Of a DNA stretch of 52,638 bases, positions 37,674 to 47,950 are shown one piece after another. The translations under genes and the position numbers were made by a program. Numbering within the stretch: the first letter of the stretch is position 1; every line of letters starts with the position of its first letter. The notes under the pieces are model-generated. The model was not told the DNA's origin. It ran no database searches and saw nothing but the letters and a program-made list of their open reading frames with translations. Origin of the DNA: an uncultured Pelagibacteraceae bacterium (GTDB lineage Bacteria; Pseudomonadota; Alphaproteobacteria; Pelagibacterales; Pelagibacteraceae); assembly GCA_902601895.1 (NCBI GenBank), contig CACKOU010000006.1, positions 1-52,638 on the forward strand, read 5' to 3'.

Positions 37674-38297
37674 ATGAACGAAAAAAATTCTTTAGGATTA
37701 GATAAATGCTTTGGAGAACTCGATAATCCAATATTATTGTTCACTGAATGGTATAACGAGGCAAAGAAAACTGAAATAAATGATCCAAATGCATTAGCTC
37801 TAGGCACTATTGACGAAAAAGGTTATCCGAATGTAAGAATGGTATTACTCAAAGATTATGGAGAACATGGATTTGTTTTTTACACTAACTTTAATAGTAA
37901 TAAAGGAAACTCTATAAAGCGTAATCCAAATATTTCAATGTGCTTTCATTGGAAAAGTTTACTTAGACAAATCCGTATAGTTGGAACTGCTGAAAAAGTT
38001 TCAGATGAAGAAGCTGATAACTATTATAATTCCAGAAGTTATGGAAGTAGAATTGGTGCTTGGGCGTCACATCAAAGTTCAATTTTAAAAGATAGAGAAG
38101 AACTAAACCAATCTATAAAAAAATTTAAAGATCTCTATAAGGATGAAAATAATGTTCCAAGACCTGATCATTGGTCAGGATGGAGGTTAAAACACCACGA
38201 AATTGAATTTTGGTTAGATGGTGAAAATAGAATTCACGAAAGGTTAAAATATATTAAAGAAAATAATGATTGGAAAAAAATTCTTTTATCACCTTAA
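37674..38297 (+). CDS. pdxH: Pyridoxine/pyridoxamine 5'-phosphate oxidase
   Basis: 207 aa FMN-binding split-barrel enzyme: NVRMVLLKDYGEHGFVFYTNFNSNKG, KSLLRQIRIVG, and the C-terminal WSGWRLKHHEIEFWLDGENRIHER. It makes pyridoxal phosphate. The aroC-pdxH divergent pair is seen elsewhere in alphaproteobacteria. Its stop overlaps convergent ispB through a shared TTAA. Confidence 0.96.
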   Translation: MNEKNSLGLDKCFGELDNPILLFTEWYNEAKKTEINDPNALALGTIDEKGYPNVRMVLLKDYGEHGFVFYTNFNSNKGNSIKRNPNISMCFHWKSLLRQIRIVGTAEKVSDEEADNYYNSRSYGSRIGAWASHQSSILKDREELNQSIKKFKDLYKDENNVPRPDHWSGWRLKHHEIEFWLDGENRIHERLKYIKENNDWKKILLSP

Positions 38298-39307
38298 AAT
38301 TTTCTATTAATGCTAAAAGAAGTTAAATTTTTAAGTATAGTTTTTTCTTCACAATCTTGGAATATACTTAATGAATTTGATGCTAAACTTATATAGTGCC
38401 CCGCTTTTTTGTAACACTCATTAATTATATTATTTTTTTGCACTAACTTAAGCACATATTCAAATTGTTCTTTAGATCTGATATTTTGCTCAAATATTTT
38501 TTTTAAAACTAATTTTTCATCTGAAGATAATTTTTGATTTAATAGAATAATTGGGAGAGTTACCTTGCCCTCAAAGAAATCTTTCCCCATCTCTTTACCA
38601 AACATTTTTAATTCTGAGTTATAGTCAAGTGTGTCATCTGCAATCTGAAATGTTAATCCAAGGTTCTTTCCATAGAATTCTAGTGCATCTTTAAATTTAT
38701 TCTCTTTATCAGTAATTATCGACCCAACTTTTGAAGATGCTGAAAATAAAGCTGCAGTTTTAGATGAAATTATATTCAAATATGTTTCTTCCAACATTTC
38801 AGAGTCACCTTTATGTTGTAACTGCAAAACTTCTCCTTGAGCTATAGTTGACGATGTAGAAGATAGAAGTTTTAATACTTCAATACTTCCATCCTCAACC
38901 ATCATTTCAAAACATCTACTTAATAAATAGTCCCCAACAAGAATTGATGACTGATTTCCCCAAATTTTATTTGTAGTTTTTTTGCCTCTTCTTAAATCTG
39001 CACTGTCAATTACATCATCATGCATAAGAGTTGCTGCGTGTATAAGCTCAACACATGCAGCTAGGTTTACATCTCTAATCCCTTTTGTGTATCCACACAA
39101 TTTAGCACATTCCAAAGTAAGCAATGCTCTTAATTTTTTACCACCACTAGTCATGTGGTAAGCAGTCATTTCTTTAACTAGCTCAACTTTACTATCTAAT
39201 TTAGAAGAAATTTTATCTTCAACCAAACTAAGTTTTTCATCAACAGAATTCAACAAATCTGTGTATGCATTAGTTATTTGATTTTTTAATTGAACTACTG
39301 AACCCAT
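38294..39307 (-). CDS. ispB: Long-chain polyprenyl diphosphate synthase (IspB-like)
   Basis: 337 aa. First DDxxD is at 97-101 (MHDDVIDSADLRRG), the second DDTLDY at about 221-226. It elongates FPP to the long side chain of ubiquinone. It is distinct from ispA by length and the residues before the first motif. It is divergent from the peptidase gene with 108 bases between, a relatively large intergenic space in this genome. Confidence 0.93.
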   Translation of the reverse strand: MGSVVQLKNQITNAYTDLLNSVDEKLSLVEDKISSKLDSKVELVKEMTAYHMTSGGKKLRALLTLECAKLCGYTKGIRDVNLAACVELIHAATLMHDDVIDSADLRRGKKTTNKIWGNQSSILVGDYLLSRCFEMMVEDGSIEVLKLLSSTSSTIAQGEVLQLQHKGDSEMLEETYLNIISSKTAALFSASSKVGSIITDKENKFKDALEFYGKNLGLTFQIADDTLDYNSELKMFGKEMGKDFFEGKVTLPIILLNQKLSSDEKLVLKKIFEQNIRSKEQFEYVLKLVQKNNIINECYKKAGHYISLASNSLSIFQDCEEKTILKNLTSFSINRKF

Positions 39308-39415
39308 AAATTCAAAATATTACATTAAGTTTATTAATATACTTATCAATTGACGCACCTAATTCTTCAACTATAAGTAGCTTTATAATTAAGTAAAATT
39401 TTTATAATCATTTGT

Positions 39416-40222
39416 ATGTTTTCATTTTTTAAAAAAAAAAAAATTGTTAGTCATTTAAGACTTACCGGCGTCATAGGAAATGTTGGAAAGTTTAAACAAG
39501 GAATAGAATATTCCTCTCAAGAAGAAATGATAAAAAAAGCTTTTTCAGTAAAAAAAGCAGAGGCTGTTGCAATTTCAATTAATTCACCAGGTGGTTCACC
39601 CGTTCAATCACATCTAATATATAAATTTATTAGAGAACAGTCTAAGAAAAACAAAAAAAAAGTAATAGTTTTTGCTGAAGATGTTGCTGCATCTGGAGGC
39701 TATCTAATTGCATGCGCAGGTGATGAGATTTATGCTAATGCAAGTTCCATAATCGGATCAATAGGAGTGATCTATTCTTCTTTTGGTTTTAAAGATTTAA
39801 TTCAAAAAATTGGGGTTCAAAGAAGGGTTTATACAGCCGGAAAAAATAAAAGTACTCTAGATCCTTTTTTAGACGAGAAAGAAGAGGACATTCAAAGATT
39901 AAAAAATATTCAACTGGAACTACACCAAGAATTTATTAATGTTGTAGAGGAAAGTAGATCAACAAAATTAAACAAAACTGGTGTTGAACTTTTTTCTGGA
40001 GAATTTTGGTCTGGCAAAACCTCCTTAAAACTTGGTTTGATAGATGGAATAGGGAATGCAGAACAGATATTGAGAGAAAAATTTGGTGAAGATGTTGAAA
40101 TTAAAAAATTTGAAAAGTCTAAAGGATGGCTCGCCAAAAAACTTTCATCTTCAGAAGACCATGCGGATAAATTGATGAGTGTTTTAGAAGAAAGATCTAT
40201 TTGGCAAAAATATGGTTTCTAA
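39416..40222 (+). CDS. S49 family serine peptidase (SppA/SohB type)
   Basis: 268 aa with the ClpP-like core of the S49 family: INSPGGSP (55-62), catalytic Ser93 in AASGGY, and the general-base lysine Lys145 in [11 protein letters not shown]. There is no clear membrane helix at the N-terminus (a short FSFFKKKK stretch only), unlike E. coli SppA. It may degrade signal peptides or other peptides. It overlaps glyQ by 11 bases. Confidence 0.88.
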   Translation: MFSFFKKKKIVSHLRLTGVIGNVGKFKQGIEYSSQEEMIKKAFSVKKAEAVAISINSPGGSPVQSHLIYKFIREQSKKNKKKVIVFAEDVAASGGYLIACAGDEIYANASSIIGSIGVIYSSFGFKDLIQKIGVQRRVYTAGKNKSTLDPFLDEKEEDIQRLKNIQLELHQEFINVVEESRSTKLNKTGVELFSGEFWSGKTSLKLGLIDGIGNAEQILREKFGEDVEIKKFEKSKGWLAKKLSSSEDHADKLMSVLEERSIWQKYGF

Positions 40223-41096
40223 AAAAAAAACGAAAAATCCAAAATCATTTATTTCTTTTCAGGATACAATTTTAAATCTTCAAAAGTACTGGTCAAAAAA
40301 AGGTTGCGTTATTTTACAACCTTATGATTTAGAAGTTGGAGCAGGAACATTTCACCCAGCAACAACTCTAAGATCATTAGGTCCTAAACCATGGAAAACA
40401 GCTTACGTTCAACCATCAAGAAGACCAACAGATGGAAGGTATGGAGAAAATCCTAATCGTTTGCAACACTACTATCAATTTCAAGTTTTAATAAAACCTT
40501 CACCAAAAGATATTAAAAAAACTTATCTTAATAGCCTTTCATCAGTAGGTATTAAATACGAAGAACACGATATCAGATTTGTAGAGGATGATTGGGAAAG
40601 TCCAACCTTAGGTGCTTCTGGTCTTGGATGGGAAGTATGGTGTGATGGTATGGAAGTTACTCAATTTACTTATTTTCAACAAATGGCAGGGATGGAATGC
40701 AATCCAATATCTGTTGAAATTACTTATGGTTTAGAGAGATTATGTATGTTTATTCAAGGTAAAAAAAACGTTTTTGATTTAATTTGGAATGATGAGGGAG
40801 TTTTATACAAACATGTTTTTCATCAAGCTGAAAAAGAATTTTCAGCCTATAATTTTGAGTATGCAAACACAGATAAATTATTTAAAATTTTTGATATGCT
40901 CGAAGAAGAAGCAAAATCATTAATTGAAAAGAAAATTTCTCTTCCAGCATATGATCAATGTTTAAAATCAAGTCATGTATTCAATATTTTAGATGCTAGA
41001 GGAGTTATAAGTGTTGCTCAAAGAGCAGAATATATTGCAAGGATAAGAGATTTAACAAGAGAAATTGGAAAAATTTGGGTAGAAACACAAAATTAA
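40212..41096 (+). CDS. glyQ: Glycyl-tRNA synthetase alpha chain
   Basis: 294 aa of the alpha2beta2 bacterial enzyme: [55 protein letters not shown] and [14 protein letters not shown]. It catalyses glycine activation. The start lies within the peptidase gene, 11 bases before its stop. glyS follows after one base. Confidence 0.98.
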   Translation: MVSKKKTKNPKSFISFQDTILNLQKYWSKKGCVILQPYDLEVGAGTFHPATTLRSLGPKPWKTAYVQPSRRPTDGRYGENPNRLQHYYQFQVLIKPSPKDIKKTYLNSLSSVGIKYEEHDIRFVEDDWESPTLGASGLGWEVWCDGMEVTQFTYFQQMAGMECNPISVEITYGLERLCMFIQGKKNVFDLIWNDEGVLYKHVFHQAEKEFSAYNFEYANTDKLFKIFDMLEEEAKSLIEKKISLPAYDQCLKSSHVFNILDARGVISVAQRAEYIARIRDLTREIGKIWVETQN

Positions 41097-41097
41097 A

Positions 41098-43161
41098 ATG
41101 TCTGAATTTTTCCTTGAATTATTTAGTGAAGAAATACCTTCCAGATTACAAATCAACGCTAGAAATGAATTAACACAAATTTTTAAAAAATTTTTTGATG
41201 ACAATGAAATTGTAGTTAAAGGTAAAATTAATACTTATTCAACTCCAAATAGGCTCATTATTCATGTAAATAATATATCTAAAGATGTAATAAAAAAAGC
41301 AGAGGAAATTAGAGGTCCTAATATAAATGCTCCAGAAAAGGCTCTAGAAGGATTTTTAAAATCCAATAAAATAAGTAAAAAAAAAGTTTTTAAAAAAAGC
41401 ACTGATAAAGGCATATTCTACTTCTACAACAAACCATCACAAAAAATAAAAACATACGATTTATTAAAAGAAAATATTGCAAGTTTACTTTTAAAAATTT
41501 CATGGAAAAAATCAATGAAATGGGGCAATCATGATTTATATTGGGGAAGACCATTAAAATCGATATTAGCTTTATTTGATAAAAAAATAATTGAATTTAA
41601 ACTAAACCATTTACATAGTTCAAATAAAACTTTTATAGATAAAGATCTAGAGGATGAAGTAAAAAGTTTTGATGATTTTAAATCTTATATAAAATTTTTT
41701 AAACAAAAGGGAGTAACAATTGACCAAAATAAAAGAAAAGAATTTATAATTAAAGAAATAAATAAGGCAACTAATCAAAAAAAAATTCATATAAATGTGA
41801 ATGAAAAACTTATAGACGAAATAATAAATATTGTTGAAAAACCAAAAATTTTAGTATGTGAGTTTAATAAGAAATTTTTAGAAATTCCACAAGAAATACT
41901 TATTATAACAATGCAGCATCACCAAAAATATTTTCCTACATTTGATACCAAAAACAAAATAACAAATAATTTTATAGTTGTAGCAGATTGTAAGGACAAA
42001 AAAGGATTAGTTAAATTAGGAAATCAAAATGTTGTAGATGCAAGGTTGGCAGATGCAGAATTTTTTTGGAATAGAAATAAGTCTCAAAATTTAGTTAAAC
42101 AGGTGTCCAGATTGAAGCAAATTAATTATTTTAAAGGGTTGGGAAGTTATTTTGATAAAATACAAAGAGTAAGAAAACTTAGCGGAATAATATCAGATGA
42201 ACTTTTAATAAGTAAAGAAAAGATAGAAATTGCCTCCTCAATTTGCAAAGTAGATTTGATGTCGGATTTAGTTGGAGAGTTTCCCGAATTACAAGGCGTA
42301 ATGGGTGGATACTTTGCAAGAGAGCAAGGTTTTGACGAAGAAATAAGTTTAGCGGTTTCAGAGCATTACTTACCAAGTGGCATTGATAGTAAAGTTCCAA
42401 AAAAACCATACAGCATAGCATTATCGTTAAGTGACAAAATAGACTCTTTAGTTGGATTTTTTGGAATTAATCTCAAACCAACCAGTTCAAAAGATCCTTA
42501 TGCCTTAAGAAGAATGGCAATTAGTTTATTAAGGTTAATAATTGAAAATCAAAAAAAAATAAAATTAAGAGATCTAATAAATTATTCAATAAATTTATAC
42601 AAAGAACAAAATTACTCTTTTGACTCAAAATTGATAAATGATGAATTGGGAGATTTTATTTTAGATAGATTAAAAAATTATTTGAAAGAAAAAAATATTA
42701 GGTTGGATATTATTGAATGCTCTACTAATTCATATGGAATAGATGATTTACTAACAATTTTTAATAAATCATTAAATTTGAATAAAAATATTAAAAAAGA
42801 TTTTGGTCTTGATGTTATTGCAATTTATAAAAGATCTGCAAACATTTTAAATAGCGAAAGTAAATCAAAACTAGAAATTGTAGGTTCTGCTGACCCTGGC
42901 CTCTTTAAAAATGATTATGAAAAAAATCTTTATAAAAAAATACATGCTATAAGAAAGTATTTTTCAAGTATAGGTAGAGACGAGGATTATGATGAAAGTC
43001 TTAAAACACTCTCAAGTGCCAAAATAGAGGTTAATGAGTTTTTTGACAATGTAATAGTTAATGATCAAGAAGAATTAATTAAAAAAAACAGACTAGAACT
43101 TTTAAAAATGTTGTGTAAAAGCTTCGATAATTATTTTAACTTTTCTAAAATAGAATCATAA
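41098..43161 (+). CDS. glyS: Glycyl-tRNA synthetase beta chain
   Basis: 687 aa, the family's usual length. N-terminal FFLELFSEEIPSR, then the GRPLKSI-type motif WGRPLKSILALF and DARLADAEFFWNRN, and a C-terminal anticodon-binding region. It recognises tRNA-Gly. It is followed immediately by ppdK. This glyQ-glyS-ppdK order is standard in alphaproteobacteria. Confidence 0.97.
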   Translation: MSEFFLELFSEEIPSRLQINARNELTQIFKKFFDDNEIVVKGKINTYSTPNRLIIHVNNISKDVIKKAEEIRGPNINAPEKALEGFLKSNKISKKKVFKKSTDKGIFYFYNKPSQKIKTYDLLKENIASLLLKISWKKSMKWGNHDLYWGRPLKSILALFDKKIIEFKLNHLHSSNKTFIDKDLEDEVKSFDDFKSYIKFFKQKGVTIDQNKRKEFIIKEINKATNQKKIHINVNEKLIDEIINIVEKPKILVCEFNKKFLEIPQEILIITMQHHQKYFPTFDTKNKITNNFIVVADCKDKKGLVKLGNQNVVDARLADAEFFWNRNKSQNLVKQVSRLKQINYFKGLGSYFDKIQRVRKLSGIISDELLISKEKIEIASSICKVDLMSDLVGEFPELQGVMGGYFAREQGFDEEISLAVSEHYLPSGIDSKVPKKPYSIALSLSDKIDSLVGFFGINLKPTSSKDPYALRRMAISLLRLIIENQKKIKLRDLINYSINLYKEQNYSFDSKLINDELGDFILDRLKNYLKEKNIRLDIIECSTNSYGIDDLLTIFNKSLNLNKNIKKDFGLDVIAIYKRSANILNSESKSKLEIVGSADPGLFKNDYEKNLYKKIHAIRKYFSSIGRDEDYDESLKTLSSAKIEVNEFFDNVIVNDQEELIKKNRLELLKMLCKSFDNYFNFSKIES

Positions 43162-45819
43162 ATGCCAAAATTAGTTTTTAATTTTAAATCTAAAGACACA
43201 AAAAAAATAAAAAACCCAAAAAATATTTTAGGAGGCAAAGGTGCAAATTTATCAGAAATGGGAAGGATGGGTTTGCCTGTCCCACCTGGATTTACGATTT
43301 CTACTGAAGTTTGTGATTTATTTTATAAAAATAAAAAGAAATTAAAGCCTAAAATCATAAATGAAATAAATAAAGAATTAAAAAATATTGAAAAAGATTC
43401 TGGTAAAAAATTTGGAGATTTGAAAAATCCTTTATTGTTATCTGTAAGATCTGGCGCGAGAGTATCCATGCCAGGAATGATGGATACTATTTTAAATCTT
43501 GGACTAAATGACAAAACTGTAATTGCTTTAGCAAATAAAACATCAAATATGAGATTTGCAAAAGATAGTTATAGAAGATTTATACAAATGTATGCAAATG
43601 TTGTTATGGGTGTTGAAAGTTATAATTTTGAAGAACTAATTGAAAATTACAAACTTACAAAAGGTGTTTTGCTAGACACTGATTTGGATGAAGATGATTG
43701 GGATGGATTGATTAAAGACTTTAAAAATATTGTGAAAGAAAAAACAAAAAAAAATTTTCCTCAAAATATTAATGAACAATTACTAGGTGCAATTAGTGCA
43801 GTCTTTTTGTCATGGGAGAGTAACAGAGCAAAGGTTTATAGAAAATTAAATCATATCCCTTCAGAGTGGGGAACTGCAGTAAATGTTCAGTCCATGGTTT
43901 TTGGTAATATGGGTGTTGATTGTGCGACAGGTGTTGTATTTACACGTAATCCATCCAACGGAATAAATGAAATCTATGGCGAATATTTAATAAATGCTCA
44001 AGGAGAAGATGTTGTTGCAGGAACAAGGACGCCCCAACATATAACTAAGAAAGCTAGAAAAGATGCAAAAGAAACACTTCTTTCAATGGAAGAGTCTATG
44101 CCTAGAGTTTACAAAAATCTAAAAAATATTCTTATAAAGCTAGAGAAACATTATAAAGATATGCAGGATGTGGAGTTCACAGTTGAAAATAATAAGTTGT
44201 GGATGTTGCAAACTAGATCAGGAAAAAGAACTGCAAAATCATCAGTCAAAATTGCTGTCGACATGGAAAGAGAAAAACTTATTACAAAAAAAGAAGCTGT
44301 GCTTAGAGTACAACCAAATTCATTAGATACTTTGCTTCATCCAACTTTAGATGAAACAGCGAATTTAGAGGTAATAGCCAAAGGCCTTCCAGCTTCACCG
44401 GGAGCAGCTAGTGGAAAAGTAGTATTTACATCTGATGAGGCTGAAAAATTAAATGGAATGATGCAAAATACAATCCTAGTAAGAGTAGAAACATCACCTG
44501 AAGATATCAATGGAATGCATGCAGCTAAAGGAATTCTTACTGCAAGAGGAGGGATGACCAGCCATGCTGCAGTAGTTGCAAGAGGAATGGGTAGACCTTG
44601 TGTATCTGGCTCAAGCGAAATAGAAATAGATTACCAAAGTAAAATTTTTAAAACAAAAAATTATGAAATTAAAGAAGGAGATTTAATTACAATTGATGGA
44701 TCTACTGGTAGAATTATAAAAGGAGAGGTTAAAACTGTTAAACCCGAAATTTCGGGAGATTTTTCTAAACTTATGAGCTGGGCTGACAAATTTAGAAAAC
44801 TAAAAATTAGAACTAATTCTGAAACACCTCTTGATAGTAAAACTGCTAGAGAATTTGGAGCTGAAGGAATAGGTCTTTGTAGAACAGAACATATGTTTTT
44901 TGATGAAGAGAGAATTTTATCTGTAAGAGAAATGATTTTATCAAAATCAAAAGAAGATAGGGCTAGTGCTTTAAAGAAACTTCTTCCATTTCAAAAAAAT
45001 GATTTTATTGATATCTTTAAAATTATGAATGGTCTACCTGTTACAGTTAGATTATTAGATCCACCACTTCATGAATTTTTACCGAAAAATCAAAAAGAAA
45101 TTAGTGATGTAGCAAATGCTTTAAACATCAAAAGTTCTGAATTAGAGGGTAGAATAACAGAACTTCATGAACAAAATCCAATGCTTGGTCATAGAGGTTG
45201 TAGATTAGGTATATCATTCCCAGAAATATATGAGATGCAATGCACAGCGATTTTTCATGCATTAGTTGAATGTAAAAAACTAAACATAAAATCTATTATT
45301 CCAGAGATCATGATACCTTTGGTATCAACTGAAGCAGAAATAAAAATAATGAAAGATTTAGTAATTAGAGTTGCAAAAGAAGTTGAAAACAAAACCAAAA
45401 CAAAACTAAATTTTTTAGTAGGCACAATGATTGAGCTCCCAAGAGCAGCAATCAAAGCAGATGATATATCTAGACATGCAGAATTCTTTAGTTTTGGAAC
45501 AAATGACTTAACACAAACAACTTTTGGCATTAGCAGAGATGATAGTGGTAAGTTTTTAAATGATTATATTGATAATAAAATTTTTGATATTGATCCATTT
45601 GTTTCTATAGACGACGGAGTTGGAGATTTGATAAAAATAGCAACAAAAAAAGGTAAAAAAATTAACAAAAAAATCAAACTCGGTATATGTGGCGAACATG
45701 GAGGTGACCCGAAAAGTATCGACTTTTGTGCACGCGCTGGTTTAGATTATGTATCCTGTTCACCTTATAGAGTACCTATTGCAAGACTGGCTGCTGCTCA
45801 AGCTCAATTAAAAAAATAA
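43162..45819 (+). CDS. ppdK: Pyruvate, phosphate dikinase
   Basis: 885 aa in three parts: N-terminal nucleotide-binding domain (LGGKGANLSEMGRMGLPVPPGF, RSGARVSMPGMMDT), central phosphohistidine domain with GGMTSHAAVVARGMG (catalytic His about 468), and C-terminal PEP/pyruvate barrel (GLCRTEHMFF, GTNDLTQTTFG, GICGEHGGDP). It interconverts pyruvate and phosphoenolpyruvate with ATP or pyrophosphate. This can feed gluconeogenesis with the gap-pgk-fba cluster at 7.9-11 kb. Confidence 0.97.
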   Translation: MPKLVFNFKSKDTKKIKNPKNILGGKGANLSEMGRMGLPVPPGFTISTEVCDLFYKNKKKLKPKIINEINKELKNIEKDSGKKFGDLKNPLLLSVRSGARVSMPGMMDTILNLGLNDKTVIALANKTSNMRFAKDSYRRFIQMYANVVMGVESYNFEELIENYKLTKGVLLDTDLDEDDWDGLIKDFKNIVKEKTKKNFPQNINEQLLGAISAVFLSWESNRAKVYRKLNHIPSEWGTAVNVQSMVFGNMGVDCATGVVFTRNPSNGINEIYGEYLINAQGEDVVAGTRTPQHITKKARKDAKETLLSMEESMPRVYKNLKNILIKLEKHYKDMQDVEFTVENNKLWMLQTRSGKRTAKSSVKIAVDMEREKLITKKEAVLRVQPNSLDTLLHPTLDETANLEVIAKGLPASPGAASGKVVFTSDEAEKLNGMMQNTILVRVETSPEDINGMHAAKGILTARGGMTSHAAVVARGMGRPCVSGSSEIEIDYQSKIFKTKNYEIKEGDLITIDGSTGRIIKGEVKTVKPEISGDFSKLMSWADKFRKLKIRTNSETPLDSKTAREFGAEGIGLCRTEHMFFDEERILSVREMILSKSKEDRASALKKLLPFQKNDFIDIFKIMNGLPVTVRLLDPPLHEFLPKNQKEISDVANALNIKSSELEGRITELHEQNPMLGHRGCRLGISFPEIYEMQCTAIFHALVECKKLNIKSIIPEIMIPLVSTEAEIKIMKDLVIRVAKEVENKTKTKLNFLVGTMIELPRAAIKADDISRHAEFFSFGTNDLTQTTFGISRDDSGKFLNDYIDNKIFDIDPFVSIDDGVGDLIKIATKKGKKINKKIKLGICGEHGGDPKSIDFCARAGLDYVSCSPYRVPIARLAAAQAQLKK

Positions 45820-45828
45820 AATTAAATC

Positions 45829-46665
45829 TTAGATTTCCAATTTTAAGTCTAATGCATTAATTGAGTGAGTTAAAGATCCTATGGAAATCCTATCTACACC
45901 AGTAGAGGAAATATTTTTAACATTCTCTAAGTTAATTCCTCCTGATGCTTCAGTTTCATAAAATTTCCTAGACAATTTGACTGCTTTTTTTAAATTTTTT
46001 GAACTCATATTATCTAATAAAATTCTATCAAATTTCAGACCCAATATTTTCTTTAACTGAGATAAATTATCAACCTCAACTGTAATTTTTTTCCCTCCCT
46101 TTTTTTTGATGGCTCTTTGAATTAAATTTTCAAAATTTTTTTCAGAACTTATATGGTTATCTTTTATTAAGTATTCATCACTTAAATTAAATCTGTGGTT
46201 TGTTCCACCACCTAATTTTACAGCATATTTTTGGATCACTCTAAGATTTGGGATTGTTTTTCTTGTGCAGCATATTTTAGTTTTTTTTCTAACTTTTTTT
46301 ACAAACATATTTGTTTTCGTTGCTATTCCAGAAATATGGGAAACAAAGTTTAATGCTACTCTCTCGCCGGTTAGAATATTTTTTAGGTTACCATCAATAG
46401 TCGCAATTACCTCGCCTTTTCTTATTCGAGATCCATCTTTTTTTTTATTTTTAAAATTTATTTTTTTATCTACTAATTTAAAAGTCTCTTTAGCAAAATC
46501 TATCCCACCTAAAATTCCATTTTGGCTACATATCATTTTAACTTTTTTTTTAATGTTTTTGTCAATTAGTTCTGAAGTAATATCACCTGATGGATATAAG
46601 TCCTCATTCAAGGCTAATTTACATGAAGATTTTATAAAATTTTTACTTAATTGAATTTTAGACAC
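45829..46665 (-). CDS. nadC: Nicotinate-nucleotide pyrophosphorylase (quinolinate phosphoribosyltransferase)
   Basis: 278 aa: EDLYPSGDITSEL, VALNFVSHISGIAT, CTRKTIPNLR (with the catalytic Arg-Lys), KLGGGTNHRFNLSDEYLIKDNH, and the C-terminal EASGGINLENV. It turns quinolinate into nicotinate mononucleotide. nadA lies upstream on the same strand, 5 bases away, so the two final quinolinate steps share a transcript; nadB (aspartate oxidase) is not in the window. Confidence 0.96.
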   Translation of the reverse strand: MSKIQLSKNFIKSSCKLALNEDLYPSGDITSELIDKNIKKKVKMICSQNGILGGIDFAKETFKLVDKKINFKNKKKDGSRIRKGEVIATIDGNLKNILTGERVALNFVSHISGIATKTNMFVKKVRKKTKICCTRKTIPNLRVIQKYAVKLGGGTNHRFNLSDEYLIKDNHISSEKNFENLIQRAIKKKGGKKITVEVDNLSQLKKILGLKFDRILLDNMSSKNLKKAVKLSRKFYETEASGGINLENVKNISSTGVDRISIGSLTHSINALDLKLEI

Positions 46666-46670
46666 AGATT

Positions 46671-47660
46671 TTATCTGCCTATTTCTGCCATTCTCTCTAC
46701 AGATTTTCTTGCTTTTTGAATTGTCTCAATATCCATTATTAATTCGTTAGTTTCATTTTCTAAACAATCTAATATTTTAGGCAAAGTAATTCGTTTCATA
46801 TGGGGACAAAGATTACATGGTCTAATAAATTCAACATTTGGATTATCAATTTGAACATTATCGCTCATTGAGCATTCTGTGACCATCATAACTTTTTCTG
46901 GTTGATTATCTCTTACATATTTAATCATCCCACTTGTAGATCCTGCAAAATCAGATGCTTGTATTACATCAGGAGGACATTCAGGATGTGCTATTATTTT
47001 TATACCTGGATTAGCTTTTCTAATATCATTAATTTCTTGATCATTAAATTGTTCATGTACTTCACAAGTTCCTTTCCAAGAAATAATTTCTATATCAGTT
47101 TGTGATGCCACATATTTAGCTAAAAAATCATCAGGTAAAAATATTACTTTTTTTACTCCTAATGATTCTACAATTTTTACTGCATTTGCAGATGTACAAC
47201 AAATATCAGTTTCAGCTTTAACATCAGCAGATGTATTTACATAAGAAACCACTGGAACACCAGGATATTGTTTTTTGAGATTTCTAACATCATCGCCTGT
47301 TATAGACGAAGAGAGTGAACAGCCTGCCATCATATCTGGTAATAAAACTTTTTTTTCAGGACTCATTAATTTTGCAGTTTCAGCCATAAAATGAACTCCA
47401 CACATTACAATTATATCTGCTTTTGTTTTTGAAGCCTCTACTGCTAACGCTAAAGAATCTGCTGAAAAATCTGAAATGCCATGATAAATTTCTGGTGTTT
47501 GATAGTTGTGAGCAAGAATTACTGCGTTCTTCTCTTTCTTTAGTTTATTGATTTTGTAAATATAAGGTGCGTGTGTAGCCCATTCTATATCCGGAATTTT
47601 TTTTGATACTCTGTTATAAATTGAGCTTGTTGCTTTTTTTACTTCATTAGTAAATTCCAT
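46671..47660 (-). CDS. nadA: Quinolinate synthase
   Basis: 329 aa. [4Fe-4S] ligands are in MCGVHFMAET, KGTCEVHEQF and PCNLCPHMKR; the AHNYQTPEIY and AHPECPP motifs and HFMAETAKLMSPEKKVLLPD are present. It condenses iminoaspartate with dihydroxyacetone phosphate. It is the upstream gene of the nadA-nadC pair. The 58 bases to tRNA-Leu also hold that tRNA's promoter. Confidence 0.96.
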   Translation of the reverse strand: MEFTNEVKKATSSIYNRVSKKIPDIEWATHAPYIYKINKLKKEKNAVILAHNYQTPEIYHGISDFSADSLALAVEASKTKADIIVMCGVHFMAETAKLMSPEKKVLLPDMMAGCSLSSSITGDDVRNLKKQYPGVPVVSYVNTSADVKAETDICCTSANAVKIVESLGVKKVIFLPDDFLAKYVASQTDIEIISWKGTCEVHEQFNDQEINDIRKANPGIKIIAHPECPPDVIQASDFAGSTSGMIKYVRDNQPEKVMMVTECSMSDNVQIDNPNVEFIRPCNLCPHMKRITLPKILDCLENETNELIMDIETIQKARKSVERMAEIGR

Positions 47661-47677
47661 AAAAAAAACTTATCAAC

Positions 47678-47706
47678 TTGAAATAGAATTGTCATTCATT
47701 TAATCT
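47678..47706 (+). promoter_or_regulatory. Promoter for tRNA-Leu
   Basis: TTGAAA (47678-47683), exactly 17 bases, then TAATCT (47701-47706), followed by a G/C-rich segment (GCCGC) before the tRNA at 47719. The -35 is close to the consensus and the discriminator is G/C-rich as in stringently controlled stable-RNA promoters. Confidence 0.55.
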
Positions 47707-47718
47707 GCCGCATAAGAA

Positions 47719-47803
47719 GCGGTCATGCTGAAATTGGTAGACAGGCACGGTTGAGGGCCGTGTGGGCTAGCCCTTGAGAGTTCGAGTCTCTCTGACCGCA
47801 CCA
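47719..47803 (+). tRNA. tRNA-Leu (GAG)
   Basis: 85 nt, class II with a long variable arm. Acceptor GCGGTCA pairs TGACCGC; CCA is encoded. The anticodon stem CACGG/CCGTG encloses TTGAGGG, giving GAG. The variable arm is TGGGCTAGCCC-like, and the T arm GAGAG-TTCGAGT-CTCTC. tRNA-Leu genes are frequent phage attachment sites, but I found no repeat of its 3' end in the following 2 kb. Confidence 0.95.
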
Positions 47804-47950
47804 AAAAACCCTAAATTATCTCAAATATTGATTAAATTTATATGAATAATAAGAAGATAGAAATTGATTAATGCCATAAATATTAAATAATTTTTTTCTA
47901 AGGAACGTTTTTTAGGTTTTTTATATGGTAAAAAATAGCAAATTATATTC

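Noticed and set aside
47719-47803. tRNA-Leu as attachment site of the accessory segment
   Set aside because: No second copy of its 3' end was found downstream to 49.6 kb by eye; the repeat pair found is at the tmRNA instead.
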